Source of the DNA: Sorex araneus
Lineage: Eukaryota > Chordata > Mammalia > Eulipotyphla > Soricidae
Assembly (NCBI RefSeq): GCF_027595985.1
Contig: NC_073305.1
Coordinates: 175,013,209-175,077,208 of the forward strand
Length of the DNA: 64,000 nt
Direction: 5' to 3'
The stretch's first letter is position 1; every line of letters starts with the position of its first letter. Below are positions 43,013 through 52,155 of this stretch, one piece after another. The notes beneath the pieces were generated by a model, which saw only the letters and a program-made list of their open reading frames with translations, was not told the origin of the DNA and searched no databases. A program made the position numbers and the translations under genes.

Positions 43013-43530
43013 AACAAATACCCACCGCCCTAACAAGAGGTTCAGTTTCATATATAAACCACTTCACACGATTATTCAAATTCTAGAAGTAGTATGCTTC
43101 AATATTTCCTACTTCCATAAAGACAACACAACCAAAAGCATCCACGTGTCCGAAATGAGTCTATTCTTCATCTCTTTTCTCTATTCACGTATAAGGAGCA
43201 CCAAGAAAAGGAGCCTGAATGTCTAGGAAAGACCAATTTCTATAAATGCCAAACTGCTGGCAAGGTTTAATGACAGCGATATGTGTGTATGTGTCCTTAC
43301 CTCTCTTATGCTGACCTGGAAACCTTTGAGGAGGTGGGTGGCAATTAGGGTGGCTTTGCCTCCTCCTGGCTAGGGAAACTGCCATCAGGGCCAATGCTTT
43401 GCCTCCAGCTTCTCTGGTGAGTCAATCATAAAAATTATGATTTGCATCAGGCATTGGGGCCCCTCACCTAGACCTCACCGTCCTATTTCTAGACTCTGTG
43501 TTCACTCATTTACTAGAAAGTGTTTATGCA
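43013..43530. other. Repeat-poor interval
   Basis: About 500 bp; nothing recognised. Confidence 0.5.
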
Positions 43531-43700
43531 GGGCTGGAGAAATGGTGTGGTGGGCAAGGTTCTTGCCTTGCTGAAGTTGATCTGGGTTTGACCCCTGGCA
43601 CCACATACCATATCCCAAGCACCACTAGGGCTGATCTCTGAGTACAGAGCCAGGAGTAAGCCCTGAGGACTGCTGGGTAAGGTCAAAAAATGGAGAAAAA
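43531..43700 (+). mobile_element. Type A SINE, moderately old
   Basis: Complete to GCTGGGTAAGGTC; its tail seeds the next tract. Confidence 0.85.
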
Positions 43701-43707
43701 AAAAGAA

Positions 43708-43783
<76 letters not shown>

Positions 43784-43788
43784 ATGAG

Positions 43789-43867
<79 letters not shown>

Positions 43868-43880
43868 AGGAAGGAAGGAA
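43701..43880. repeat. (GAAA)n microsatellite
   Basis: About 43 units with one AATGAGAG interruption at about 43783, ending in GGAA. Confidence 0.98.
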
Positions 43881-43926
43881 AGAGCTGTTTATGCAGAGAA
43901 CAAGTTGCCCCTTAGAATTATTATAG

Positions 43927-44110
43927 TGGGGCTGGAGCGATAGCACAACGGGTAGGGCTTTACCCTGCATGAGGTTCCTGTCCCAGCATCCCGTGTGGTC
44001 CCTTGAGCACCGTCAGGAGTAATTCCTGAGTGCAGGGCCAGGAGTAACCCCTGTGCCCTGTGCATCACAGAATCTGACTCAAAAAGCAATAAAATAAAAT
44101 AAAATAAATA
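43927..44110 (+). mobile_element. Type A SINE, first of three in tandem
   Basis: Deletion in box B region; CCTGTGCCCTGTGCAT duplication; (AAAAT)n tail. Confidence 0.9.
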
Positions 44111-44304
44111 GGGGCTGGAGAGATAGCACAGCGGGTAGGGCGTCTGCCTTGCACTCGGCCGACCCGGGTTCAAATCCCAGCATCCCATATGGTCCCCTGA
44201 GCACGGCCAGAGGTAATTCCTGAGTGCAGAGCCAGGAGTAACCCCTGTGCATCGCCAGGTGTGACCCAAAAAGCAAATAAATAAATAAATAAATAAATAA
44301 ATAA
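44111..44304 (+). mobile_element. Type A SINE, second of three in tandem
   Basis: Near-consensus; (AAAT)n tail of about 8 units. Confidence 0.95.
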
Positions 44305-44314
44305 ATCAGCGTAG

Positions 44315-44508
44315 GGGCTGGAGTGTTAGCACAGCGGGTAGGGCATTTGCCTTGCACACAGCTGACCTAGGTTCGATTCCTAGCATCCCATATGGTCTCC
44401 TGAACACCGCTAGGGGTGATTCCTGAGTGCAGAGCCAGGAGTAACCCCTGTGCATCTCTGGGTGTGACCCAAAAAGCAAAAAAAAAAAAAAAAAAAGAAA
44501 AGAAAAAA
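44315..44508 (+). mobile_element. Type A SINE, third of three in tandem
   Basis: Flanked by AAATCAGCGTAG and ATATCAGCATAG. Confidence 0.92.
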
Positions 44509-44521
44509 TATCAGCATAGTT

Positions 44522-44730
44522 CTTTTTGTTACTTTCGAGACTATACCCTGTGTTGCCAGGGGATCATTACTAACAGAGTTGGGACCATGTGCTGCCAGGG
44601 GAAGGGGGGGTCTCCTATGTGCAAAGCATGTGCTCTAGCCCTTTGAGTCAGTTCCCAGACCCACATTTTTGTTTTGTTTTGTTATGTTTTTGAGCCACAC
44701 CCTGCAGTGCTCAGTGTTTACATGCAAAGC
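44522..44730 (-). mobile_element. Two degraded antisense SINE pieces
   Basis: A diverged copy at 44522-44662, then only the first 45 nt (GAGCCACACCCTGCAGTGCTC) of another. Confidence 0.5.
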
Positions 44731-44955
44731 TAATATTATAGTTACAGTCATAACTAATAATAACAACAATGTGATAAATGACCTACCATTGATTGGCCTG
44801 AGGTGCCGTGGGATTCCCTGTGTCTTGGAACAGCCTCTGGCCTAACCCGGCATCAGCAGTCTAAGTACCAGGTTTGCTCAAATGAATTCACTTTCTATAT
44901 GCTTCCCAGGCAACATAATGCCACTTTACTAGCCAGGAAAAGTTTGTGCGATTTC

Positions 44956-45224
44956 CTTCCTTCCTTCCTTCCTTCCTTCCTTCCTTCCTTCCTTCCTTCC
45001 TTCCTTCCTTCCTTCCTTCCTTCTTCCTTCCTTCCTTCCTTCCTCCTCCTTCCTTCCTTCCTTCCTTCCTTCCTTCCTTCCTTCCTTCCTTCCTTCCTTC
45101 CTTCTTCCTTCCTTCCTTCCTTCCTCCTCCTTCCTTCCTTCCTTCCTTCCTTCCTTCCTTCCTTCCTTCCTTCCTTCCTTCCTTCCTTCCTTCCTTCCTT
45201 CCTTCCTTCCTTCCTTCCTTCCTT
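44956..45224. repeat. (TTCC)n microsatellite with a higher-order unit
   Basis: Two TTCTTCC...CCTCCTCC interruptions lie about 81 nt apart, implying a block duplication within the tract. Confidence 0.97.
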
Positions 45225-45380
45225 TGTCACACCCGGTGATGCACAGGGGTCACTCCTGGCTCTGCACACAGGAATAACCCCTGGTGGTGCTCAGGAGACC
45301 ATACGGGATGCTGGGAAATGAACCCGGGTCAGCCGAGTGCAAGGCAAATGCCCTACCCACTGTGCTATCACTCCAGCCCC
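45225..45380 (-). mobile_element. Type A SINE, young, antisense, tail replaced by (TTCC)n
   Basis: GTCACACCCGGTGATGCAC to GCTATCACTCCAGCCCC. Confidence 0.93.
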
Positions 45381-45469
45381 CCTTTCTTTCTTTTTAAATC
45401 GTGCACTTTCTCTACTTTTAGAAATATTGATCTGGAATCATGCTTTTACCTTTAATTTCCTTTGAAAGG

Positions 45470-45643
45470 GTTTTTTTTTTTTTTGGTTTGGGGTCACACC
45501 CAGTTATGCTCAGAGTTTGCTCCTAGCTCTGAACTCAGGGGTCATATCTGGTGGATCTTAGGGGCCCATATGGGCTTCTGGGATCAACCCAGGTTAGCTG
45601 CATGCCAAGGCTGGAGTTCTACCCACTGTACTACCCTGCCCCA
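45470..45643 (-). mobile_element. Type A SINE, old, antisense
   Basis: Complete body; ends GTACTACCCTGCCCC. Confidence 0.82.
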
Positions 45644-46042
45644 GGAAAGTTCTGTTTTTTTTTTTTTTTGGTTTGTTTTCAAGTTTGAACTTTTCCTCTT
45701 AAGTCTATTTCCTCGGTAGGTGCTCCCAGAAATGAACTAGGGAGATTACTTCTATTGCTCTTAAGGCAAAAAGCAACAAAAGAGGCCTCTAAAACTGAGC
45801 AGTTTCTCCTGGGGACAGCTCACCTGCAAGTCCCTCAGCCCTGGAACACCGGCACAAATTCTCCGAGGCTTCTTAACCCAGTGACCAGTCACTGCACCGG
45901 AGCTAACACATATTGATACCTCCCAGGACACGTTCTGAGTGGTTTTCTTAAAGACTCACGAAAAGAGAAAACCTCTCCAGGACTATTTCCCTCCCCAAAC
46001 AAGATCCGTCATGGCTCTTGCCCTTGAAAAATACACATCGCT
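45644..46042. other. Repeat-poor interval upstream of the CpG island
   Basis: Nothing recognised. Confidence 0.5.
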
Positions 46043-46229
46043 GGGCTGGAGAGATGATACAGCTGCTAAGCCACTAGCTCTGCACGCGGCCGACCCGAGT
46101 TTGATCCCAGGCATCCGATAGGGTCTCTCCGAGCCCCGCCAGGAGTGATCCCTGAAGGCAGCCAGGAGTAACCCCTGAGCATCGCCAGGTATGGCCTAGA
46201 AAGCAAGCAAACAAACAAAAGCAAAAAGA
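46043..46229 (+). mobile_element. Type A SINE closest to the SASH1 promoter
   Basis: Complete with GGCATCCGATAGGGTC variation; AAAC-type tail, about 200 bp before the CpG island. Confidence 0.88.
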
Positions 46230-47242
46230 GGGGGGAAAACCGCCCCTCCCCCCACGGCCCAAGCCCCCAGCCGTGCGCCTGGATGAGATGGCTACCACCC
46301 CAATCCTGAGCTTTGAAAATGAAATTGCCCACCGTCTTTCATGCAAACTAAAAACAAAATAAAACACAACCAGAAAATCCAGAGCACATTTTTCCCAATT
46401 AGCTGAAACTTCTAGCAATGGCCAGCGCTGCGGGCACCCCCAGGAACCCAGATGTCCGGCCTCCCGGAGAGGGGCACACACAATGGCAGGAGCACAGCCC
46501 TGGTCACTTGGTCACCCACCCCCCAGGTCCCCCCCCATCGCCGCCCCGCCCCCGCGTCCTGGCCGACTGGAGGCAAAGCAGGATTTCCTGTGATCGCCCG
46601 GCTCCCCGGGGCCGAGGTGCGCGCGCCCTGCAGGACCGACCGACCTCGGCCCTGCCCGGGCAGGAGTCGCTTAAAGATTAACTTTCTGGGCTGGCGGTGC
46701 CCAAGTGCGTCTCAAAGATTGGAAACTTGCGCGGGCGGGAGGCTGCAGCGCGGCTGCTCTTTCAACAGGCGATTTGTTCTCCTGTCTGGGGCTCATTTCC
46801 ATGCAAAGCGCCTGACATCAGAGCACCTTTTGTTGCTAAACGCTTTCTGAAGCATCGAGGGGAGGGAGTCCGGGGCGGCTGGAAGAGCTCATTTTGCAGA
46901 AAGGGGGTCCGGGGAGGGCCTTGGCGGTTTCCGAGGCACCGCGGTCACGCCCGCCCGGCCCTGCCCAGACTTGCCAGGAGCAAAAAAGAGTCGCGTGCCT
47001 GCGTGAGTTGGTTCCCGTCCCGGGGAGGAACGGCTTGGCAGTGTGTTTCTCGGCGGCTGGGCGGCCAACGTTCCCCGCCGTCAAGCCGGGTGGTGCGAAC
47101 TCTGCCTCCTGCCTTCTCCCCCGAAAGGCCCGGGCGCAGCCGGGCCGGGCCGGGCAAAAGTTTTCTTTCTGGAGTTGTCAGTTCGCGCCGTCACCTAAGA
47201 GCCGAGGAGCCGCGAGCGCCCGGCCGCGGCCCGGGGTGGGGG

Positions 47243-47269
47243 ATGCTGCGCGGGGGCGCGGCTCGCTGA
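47243..47269 (+). other. Short upstream ORF in SASH1 5' leader
   Basis: ATG followed by 7 codons and TGA (MLRGGAAR), ending about 100 nt before the main ATG. G at -3 makes initiation plausible. It matters only if transcription starts upstream of 47243, which is unproven. It could reduce translation of the main frame. Confidence 0.45.
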
Positions 47270-47275
47270 CGCGGC

Positions 47276-47298
47276 GGGCGGGGACCGGGGCCGGGGGG
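47276..47298 (+). promoter_or_regulatory. Potential G-quadruplex in SASH1 5' leader
   Basis: Four G-runs of three or more separated by 1-3 nt loops, on the coding strand about 75 nt before the start codon. It could fold in DNA or in the mRNA leader. Prediction from motif only. Confidence 0.5.
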
Positions 47299-47371
47299 CC
47301 GGGCGCGCGCGCTCCTGCGGGCACCGGGGCGCCGCGGGGAGCCGGACGCACGGCCCGCGCCGGGATCGGCC

Positions 47372-47509
47372 ATGGAAGAGGACGCGGGAGCGGCTGGCCC
47401 CGGGCCCGAAGCGGAGCCCGAGCCCCAGCCCGTGGCCGAGGAGCCGGAGGCGGCTGCTGGCATGTCCGAGGGCTTCTCCCGGCTCTGGACCGACGTGATG
47501 GGCATCCTG
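47372..47509 (+). CDS. SASH1: SASH1 coding exon 1 (N-terminal 46 residues; partial gene)
   Basis: SASH1 (SAM and SH3 domain containing 1) is a cytoplasmic scaffold/adaptor of the SLY family, linked to TLR4-TRAF6 signalling, cell adhesion and melanocyte biology; its SH3 and SAM domains lie in later exons outside this window. The start ATG at 47372 has G at -3 and G at +4, a strong Kozak context. The reading frame opens with [20 protein letters not shown], a disordered acidic Glu/Pro stretch, then runs into [15 protein letters not shown]. That segment matches the SASH1 N-terminus as I remember it (human has [15 protein letters not shown]). The exon ends after the 46th codon exactly at a GTGAGT donor, so the intron is phase 0. 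The Glu/Pro stretch looks shorter than the human one. Identification rests on about 20 conserved residues, exon structure and CpG-island context. An in-frame Met at residue 31 is a possible alternative start. Confidence 0.9.
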
Positions 47510-47515
47510 GTGAGT
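47510..47515 (+). other. SASH1: Splice donor of SASH1 exon 1
   Basis: Consensus donor GTGAGT directly after codon 46 (CTG|GTGAGT). It fixes the 3' end of exon 1 and gives a phase 0 intron. Confidence 0.9.
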
Positions 47516-47649
47516 TACCTGCGTGCTGCGGGCGCGCGGGGCGCTCGTCGACTCGCTCTGCCGCTCGGCCCAGGGGGTCGCCCGGTACTTGGGGGGCTGT
47601 TCAGTACACGTGGTGGAGGATTTCTAACTCTGATTAATAACTAACAAGC

Positions 47650-48500
47650 CCCAGATCGCGTCCAAGGTATAATATAGTATATACATTGTATTACATTGTA
47701 TTAGATCCAAACAATCAGGTGTGAAATCCAGGCGTTTTAGCTGGGACACCTGCTGAGAAGTCGGCGTCGGGGGGCGGGGGGGGGGGGAAGGCGGCTAGAA
47801 AAGTCCCTTCCGAGCGTCGATGTAAATAAACACGGGTTGGCCGAGGTTCCTGTCGCCGTTGGATTTGAGAAGACGTCGCTGGCTTCTCCGTTTGGTGCTC
47901 CGGCGGGGAGAGGGAAAGACTTGCAGGTCCCCCAACAGGAACCACCCCCAGGTTGGCTGTCTGGGCTCAGTTGGCCGGTTTTGCGTTTGTAGGTTTACAA
48001 GGCTGTTTGTTGTCCTATGTTTGGGACGCGGAACAATAGGGCCGATTCTGTGAAATCTGTGCTGTCATGTGTTTGGAAAGGGCCACTCACGTTTTCAACC
48101 CGCCCCGTGGAGTTGGCACCGTTTCTGAGACTGAGTTCTTGAGCGAGGAGGACGGGGCGCTGTGGGTCCCAGTACCTTGGGGGAAGGATTCGGTTTGATT
48201 TGGTGAAGCCGAAGGTTTGGCAGGTAGACAGGAATCAGATGGGAGGGGGAGTGTTATTCTAGGCAGACATCTTAATCCACCCATAAAATGTCCATTTTTG
48301 CTTAAAGGTCTGGGACTGGCACTTGTGGGAACTCCTTGGAGAGAGGGCTCCAGATTTTCAGCAAGGGGGATTTGACTTTCCTAAGGGGACATGCATTATT
48401 TCAAAAGAAACTTCTTTTTGGGAAGTGTGGAAGAATGCAATTCCCGCCCCTCCCCCTCCCCCTTTTTTTCTAAAGCAAAGTAAATCAGCTTATTGGGCTT
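47650..48500. other. Start of SASH1 intron 1, repeat-poor
   Basis: About 850 bp free of SINEs, with residual CpGs up to about 47890. Typical of a promoter-proximal intron; no exon signal seen. Confidence 0.55.
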
Positions 48501-48504
48501 TGGA

Positions 48505-48640
48505 CTGAGTTCTGGTCACATCCTAGCTCTCGTTGACCTTGGCTAGGGTGTGAGCTGAGATGATCCTGATTTTCTGAGATCCAGCTAAAATAATGTCTGT
48601 GTAACTGGCCTGTAATAGGTGCTCAATAAATGGAGAGTCC
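48505..48640 (+). mobile_element. MIR fossil
   Basis: Ends AATAGGTGCTCAATAAATGG, the MIR 3' signature; the earlier CATCCTAGCTCTCGTTGACC fits the core. Confidence 0.65.
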
Positions 48641-48651
48641 GCCGGGTTTTT

Positions 48652-48674
48652 TTTTTGTTGTTGTTGTTGTTGTT
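48652..48674. repeat. (GTT)n tract
   Basis: Short run after a T stretch. Confidence 0.85.
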
Positions 48675-48797
48675 TTCTACAAGCAGCCTTGACTCATCTT
48701 TCCAGACTTCCAAGTGGAAGTCTAGTTTTTCAATTTTCAGGTGTTTATTTTTGGTCAGTCCCGTGGGTGTCAGAAGATTTCTATTTGTTCTGCGCAC

Positions 48798-48832
48798 TCA
48801 ACAACAACAATTTGTTGTTGTTGTTGTTGTTG
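48798..48832. repeat. (CAA)n-(TTG)n inverted repeat
   Basis: ACAACAACAACAA is followed at once by its complement TTTGTTGTTGTTGT, a near loop-free palindrome at a SINE tail. Confidence 0.9.
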
Positions 48833-48985
48833 TCGGGCCCCATCTGGCAGTGCTCAGGGCTTAGTTCTGGCTCTGCACTCAGATCACTCTTGGCCAGGGT
48901 TCGAGACTGCAAGGGGTGCCATGGCTGGTACTGGGGTGGGTCATGGACAATGCAAATGCCCTACCTGCTGTAAAATCACTTCGGC
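48833..48985 (-). mobile_element. Type A SINE, old, antisense
   Basis: GGCCCCATCTGGCAGTGCTC start; (TTG)n tail; end AAAATCACTTCGGCC. Confidence 0.78.
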
Positions 48986-48999
48986 CTTCTCTTCAATCT

Positions 49000-49176
49000 T
49001 TTTTTTTTTTTTTTGCTTTTTGGGTCCCACGCAGTGATGCTCAGGGCTCACTCCTGGCTCTGCACTCAGGAATTACTCCTAGCGGTGCTCGGGGGACCAT
49101 ATGGGATGCTGGGAATCGAACCTGGGTCAGCTGCATGCAAGGAAAACACCCTACCTGCTGTGCTAGCTCCAGCCCC
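49000..49176 (-). mobile_element. Type A SINE, antisense
   Basis: Flanked by CTTCTCTTCAATCTT and CTTCTCTTCTATCTT. Confidence 0.93.
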
Positions 49177-49966
49177 CTTCTCTTCTATCTTAAAAAAAAA
49201 ATTATAACATGGTCGTGAAATCACAGATATTTCATTAACCCCGCCGCCCCTCCCCCACGTGTTTGCCTTTCCAGAGCTGTGCTCAGACGATGAGTCCCTT
49301 CAGTGAAATTCCAGAACATTTGGAAGTTGTGCCTGTGGACTGTTTAACTTTGCCCAAGCAGGAAGTTGATGGTGTTATTTCTTGCTTAGATCTCACTGTG
49401 TGATTTTCGGTCACTGAGAAAACGGGGTTGACAACATCACATGGCATCCCTCCCCAGGGGATGGGCTGGAGACCGAGGGGCACCCGGCTTGTTTTGGAAG
49501 CGAGTGTTGGCAGGTGGCATGACCCAGAGACTTTGCTTTTCCCTTCCTTAGCAGATTCCAGCATGGCGGGGTCAGTTGCTGCAGCGTGTGCTTTGGCGGG
49601 GCGGCTCGAAGGGGTGGGGCCCAGACACTCAAACCTGTTATTCAAAGGGCAGATGCGGGAGAAAATATGTATTTTTCTTACAAAGCTAATATTTCCATGT
49701 GAGACTGGAAAGACTTGAAGGATTGCCCTGCACAAGTTCTAGTCACTCTCCGTTTCCCATCTTTTAATTTTTCTTGGAATTAAGAGTAGGATAGCAGGAA
49801 TGTTCCTTGGTGAAATCCGGAGGAAGACGGGGCTTACCTCTCCTTTGTCCCATGTGTGTTGGAAATCAGCAGATTAGAAGCCAGGCCCTTGCTTTCTGCT
49901 GCTGCTAGAAAGCTCTCACCCAGTGCTTGTAAGAAATGGTATCTTTGAGGAAACATCAAGACCCAG
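49177..49966. other. Repeat-poor intron segment
   Basis: About 790 bp. A 150-codon minus frame crosses it without a recognisable domain. Confidence 0.5.
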
Positions 49967-50110
49967 GGGCCAGAGAAAGAGTACAGAGGTTAGATAGCAC
50001 AGAGGTAAAAAACGTTGCAGGTCTTGTAATGTAGCTGTTCCTGCTAGGGTGGTTCAAATCCCTGCTTTCAGCTGTGGCCCCTGTGCCTGGCCGGGTGGGG
50101 TGACCCACTG
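49967..50110 (+). mobile_element. Type A SINE, aberrant
   Basis: Head duplicated (two ACAGAGGTTAGATAG-like units), then GGTTCAAATCCCTGC. Shares its first ~55 nt and 5' flank with 51840-51900. Confidence 0.55.
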
Positions 50111-50655
50111 AGGGAACTCGGTCATGTTTCTCTGCACTGACCAAAATGGAACACACATTTCCTTTATTTTGTATTTCAACTATTTTGCAATCAGCCTAGA
50201 CATGTGAAATGATTTGAGCAGTGCCATATGCATTTGTTACTGACAACTGTTCCCTCACCTTCACGCCCTGTACTCGATGCTTAACTAGCCCAGATTCACT
50301 TAATAAAAATGTTCTTACGCCAGAATGTTTTGCAGGCCAGGAATCAAACCCAGAGCCTCACGTGTAGATTGCGCGCTCTCTCCCACTGGGCTACGTGTGT
50401 GCGTGTACGCGCGCGCGCAGCGTTTTAGGGATGTGCGATTTAACAGATTCTTTCACTACTGAACTTAGGTTTGGAGAGGAATTTCGCATCCCATCATAAG
50501 TGTAAACAAACTTCAAAGTCTGTTAGTTTCAAACATTTCTTTTAGGAGAATGAATACACCTTCTGTGTTTTGAAGGATGCTGGGCTTTTGCCACAGGGCA
50601 TTTTGCTATTTCTAACCCAGGAAGGGGTGTTGCTTAAGAAACAGATTTTTTTTCA
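50111..50655. other. Mostly unique intron segment
   Basis: Possible antisense SINE remnant at 50330-50390 (GGAATCAAACCCAGAGCC) and a Z-DNA-prone TG/CG tract at 50391-50418. Confidence 0.45.
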
Positions 50656-50865
50656 GGGGCTGGAGCCATAGTACATAGAGCAGGTAGGTTGCTGGTCTTG
50701 TATGTGTCTGACCTGCATCCAATCCCTGGCAATCCCATACAGTCCCCTGGAGCACCCCAGGAGTAATCCCTGAGGGCAGAACCAGGAGTAATCCCTGGGC
50801 ATTGCCAGGTGTGGCCTAAAAATCCAAAAATAAAAAAGAAAAAAAGAAAGAAAGAAAAAAAAACA
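50656..50865 (+). mobile_element. Type A SINE
   Basis: Complete with an extra CATAGAG in the head; GAAA-type tail. Confidence 0.87.
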
Positions 50866-51167
50866 ACCCTAGAAACCTAGATCTCAGTGCAGGATGGTTC
50901 TTCGATTTCTTTGGGGCACGGTGTAAAGTGATTCACTCCTTAAAATCTTGAAATGAGTCAGGAGAGGCATAGACATAGAATGATTGGACTCATCTGTGGG
51001 ATATATATAAAAAAACATAATATGAGGCCAGTACCCAAGGACATTAGAAACAAGGACCAGGATGGAGGACTGTCCCAGGGCCGGAAGCCCATGTCAAATG
51101 CTGGGGGGGAGAAGGCAGTTGGAATAGAGAAGGGACCACTGTAACATTCTGGATAAGAACTGCATGC

Positions 51168-51349
51168 TGGGGCCGGAGCCATAGCACAGCGGGTAGGGCA
51201 TTTGTCTTGCATGCTGCCGACGCGGGTTCGATTCCCAGCATCCCATATGGTCCCCTGAGCACCACCAGGAGTAATTCCTGAGCGCAGAGCCAGGAGTAAC
51301 CCCTGTGCATTGCTGGGTGTGACCCAAAAAGCAAAAAAAAAAAAAAAAA
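51168..51349 (+). mobile_element. Type A SINE inside the L1-type element
   Basis: Near-consensus (GGGGCCGGAGCC head). No clear target duplication seen. Confidence 0.94.
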
Positions 51350-51447
51350 GTGCTGAAATTAGGGAAAAGGACAAACATGATAACCTGTCAGTACCTGTAT
51401 TGTAAATTACAATACCCTGAAGGAGGGTGGGAGGGAAGAGAGGGGAA

Positions 51448-51449
<2 letters not shown>

Positions 51450-51491
<42 letters not shown>
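51450..51491. repeat. (GA)n microsatellite
   Basis: About 20 units within the L1-type 3' UTR. Confidence 0.97.
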
Positions 51492-51492
<1 letters not shown>

Positions 51493-51677
51493 CTTGCTAT
51501 AGAGTCAGGCTGGAGAGAGGGTGACAGAAGAGAAACTGGGGTCATTGGTGGTGGGGAAATATACAATGGTGGAGGGATGGGTGTTGGAACACCATATGTC
51601 TGAAGTCGACCACAATCAGTTTTGTAACTATCTCATGGTGATTCAATTAAATAAATAAATAAGTAGGCTCACTCCTG

Positions 51678-51834
51678 AGGCCAGAGCAATAATAGTACAG
51701 CGGTCTGGGTGTTTGCCTTGCATGTGGCAGACCTGGGTTCAGTCCCCGGCACCCTATATAGTTCCCCAAGCACTGCCAGGAGTAATTCCTGAGTGCAGAA
51801 CTGGGAGTAAGCCCTGAGCATCGCTGGGTGTGAA
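51678..51834 (+). mobile_element. Type A SINE, 3'-truncated
   Basis: Complete until GCTGGGTGTGA, then joined to AAATATCAAGAC without a tail. Confidence 0.85.
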
Positions 51835-51849
51835 AATATCAAGACTAAG

Positions 51850-51925
51850 GGGCCAGAGAGACAGTACAGAGGTTAGATAGTACAGAGGTACAAAAACACA
51901 CAAAAAAGATAAAAAAGTAAATTAA
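51850..51925 (+). mobile_element. Type A SINE head fragment, aberrant
   Basis: GGGGCCAGAGAGACAGTACAG then a repeated TTAGATAGTACAGAGG; paralogous to 49967-50020. Confidence 0.6.
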
Positions 51926-51929
51926 TTCA

Positions 51930-52090
51930 CTCCTAGGCAACTCAGTGACTGGAGCTCACGCTTGGTGTCGCAGAGTCCCAGTTTGATCCCCTGCACCTAA
52001 TGTTCCCCCAGAAGTGTCAGGAGTGACTTCGAGCACTGACCTGAGAGTAGTCCCTGATTATTGCTGGCTGTAGCTTGAAAGAAAAAATAA
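51930..52090 (+). mobile_element. Type A SINE, very old
   Basis: CAGTTTGATCCCCTGCACC and GAAGTGTCAGGAGTGAC landmarks. Confidence 0.7.
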
Positions 52091-52124
52091 CCAACCAAAC
52101 AGAAACGGGTGTGCAGGGGGGAAT

Positions 52125-52155
52125 GGCTGGGGAGATAGTGCAATGGGCAGGGTGC
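52125..52155 (+). mobile_element. Type A SINE, first ~30 nt only
   Basis: GGCTGGGGAGATAGTGCAAT then GGGCAGGGTGC, running straight into AAAAATAAAG. Confidence 0.6.

Larger units (their letters stand above)
46420..47600 (+). promoter_or_regulatory. SASH1: CpG island and presumptive SASH1 promoter / 5' UTR
   Basis: CpG density rises sharply here compared with the AT-richer, CpG-poor surroundings, and no SINE interrupts the interval. It ends just after the first coding exon. GC-box-like runs are visible near 46543-46553 and 47273-47284, and no convincing TATA box was seen, as is usual for CpG-island promoters. An AT-richer patch at 46755-46860 inside the island (ATGCAAA, TGACATCA and TTTTGTTG motifs) may be a conserved regulatory block. 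The exact transcription start cannot be read from sequence alone. Confidence 0.85.
50955..51660 (+). mobile_element. Shrew L1-type 3' end, longest copy
   Basis: GGACTCATCTGTGGGATATA, CAGTACCTGTATTGTAAATT, GGTGGAGGGATGGGTGTTGG, then CTCATGGTGATTCAATTAAA and an (AAAT)n tail. A SINE at 51168-51349 interrupts it. Confidence 0.8.

Noticed and set aside
43701-43880. Regularly spaced direct repeats that could suggest a CRISPR-like array
   Set aside because: Four-base units without spacers; plain microsatellite in a mammalian genome.
46697-47269. 190-codon plus-strand frame upstream of SASH1 exon 1
   Set aside because: Also a GC-composition effect; Arg/Pro/Gly-rich with no domain. Only its last 8 codons were kept, as a possible uORF.
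46894-47637. 247-codon plus-strand frame across the CpG island
   Set aside because: A GC-rich frame with few stops by composition. It overlaps the SASH1 exon in another frame and reads through its splice donor.
49283-49735. 150-codon minus-strand frame in SASH1 intron 1
   Set aside because: No known domain and no exon-like boundaries recognised.
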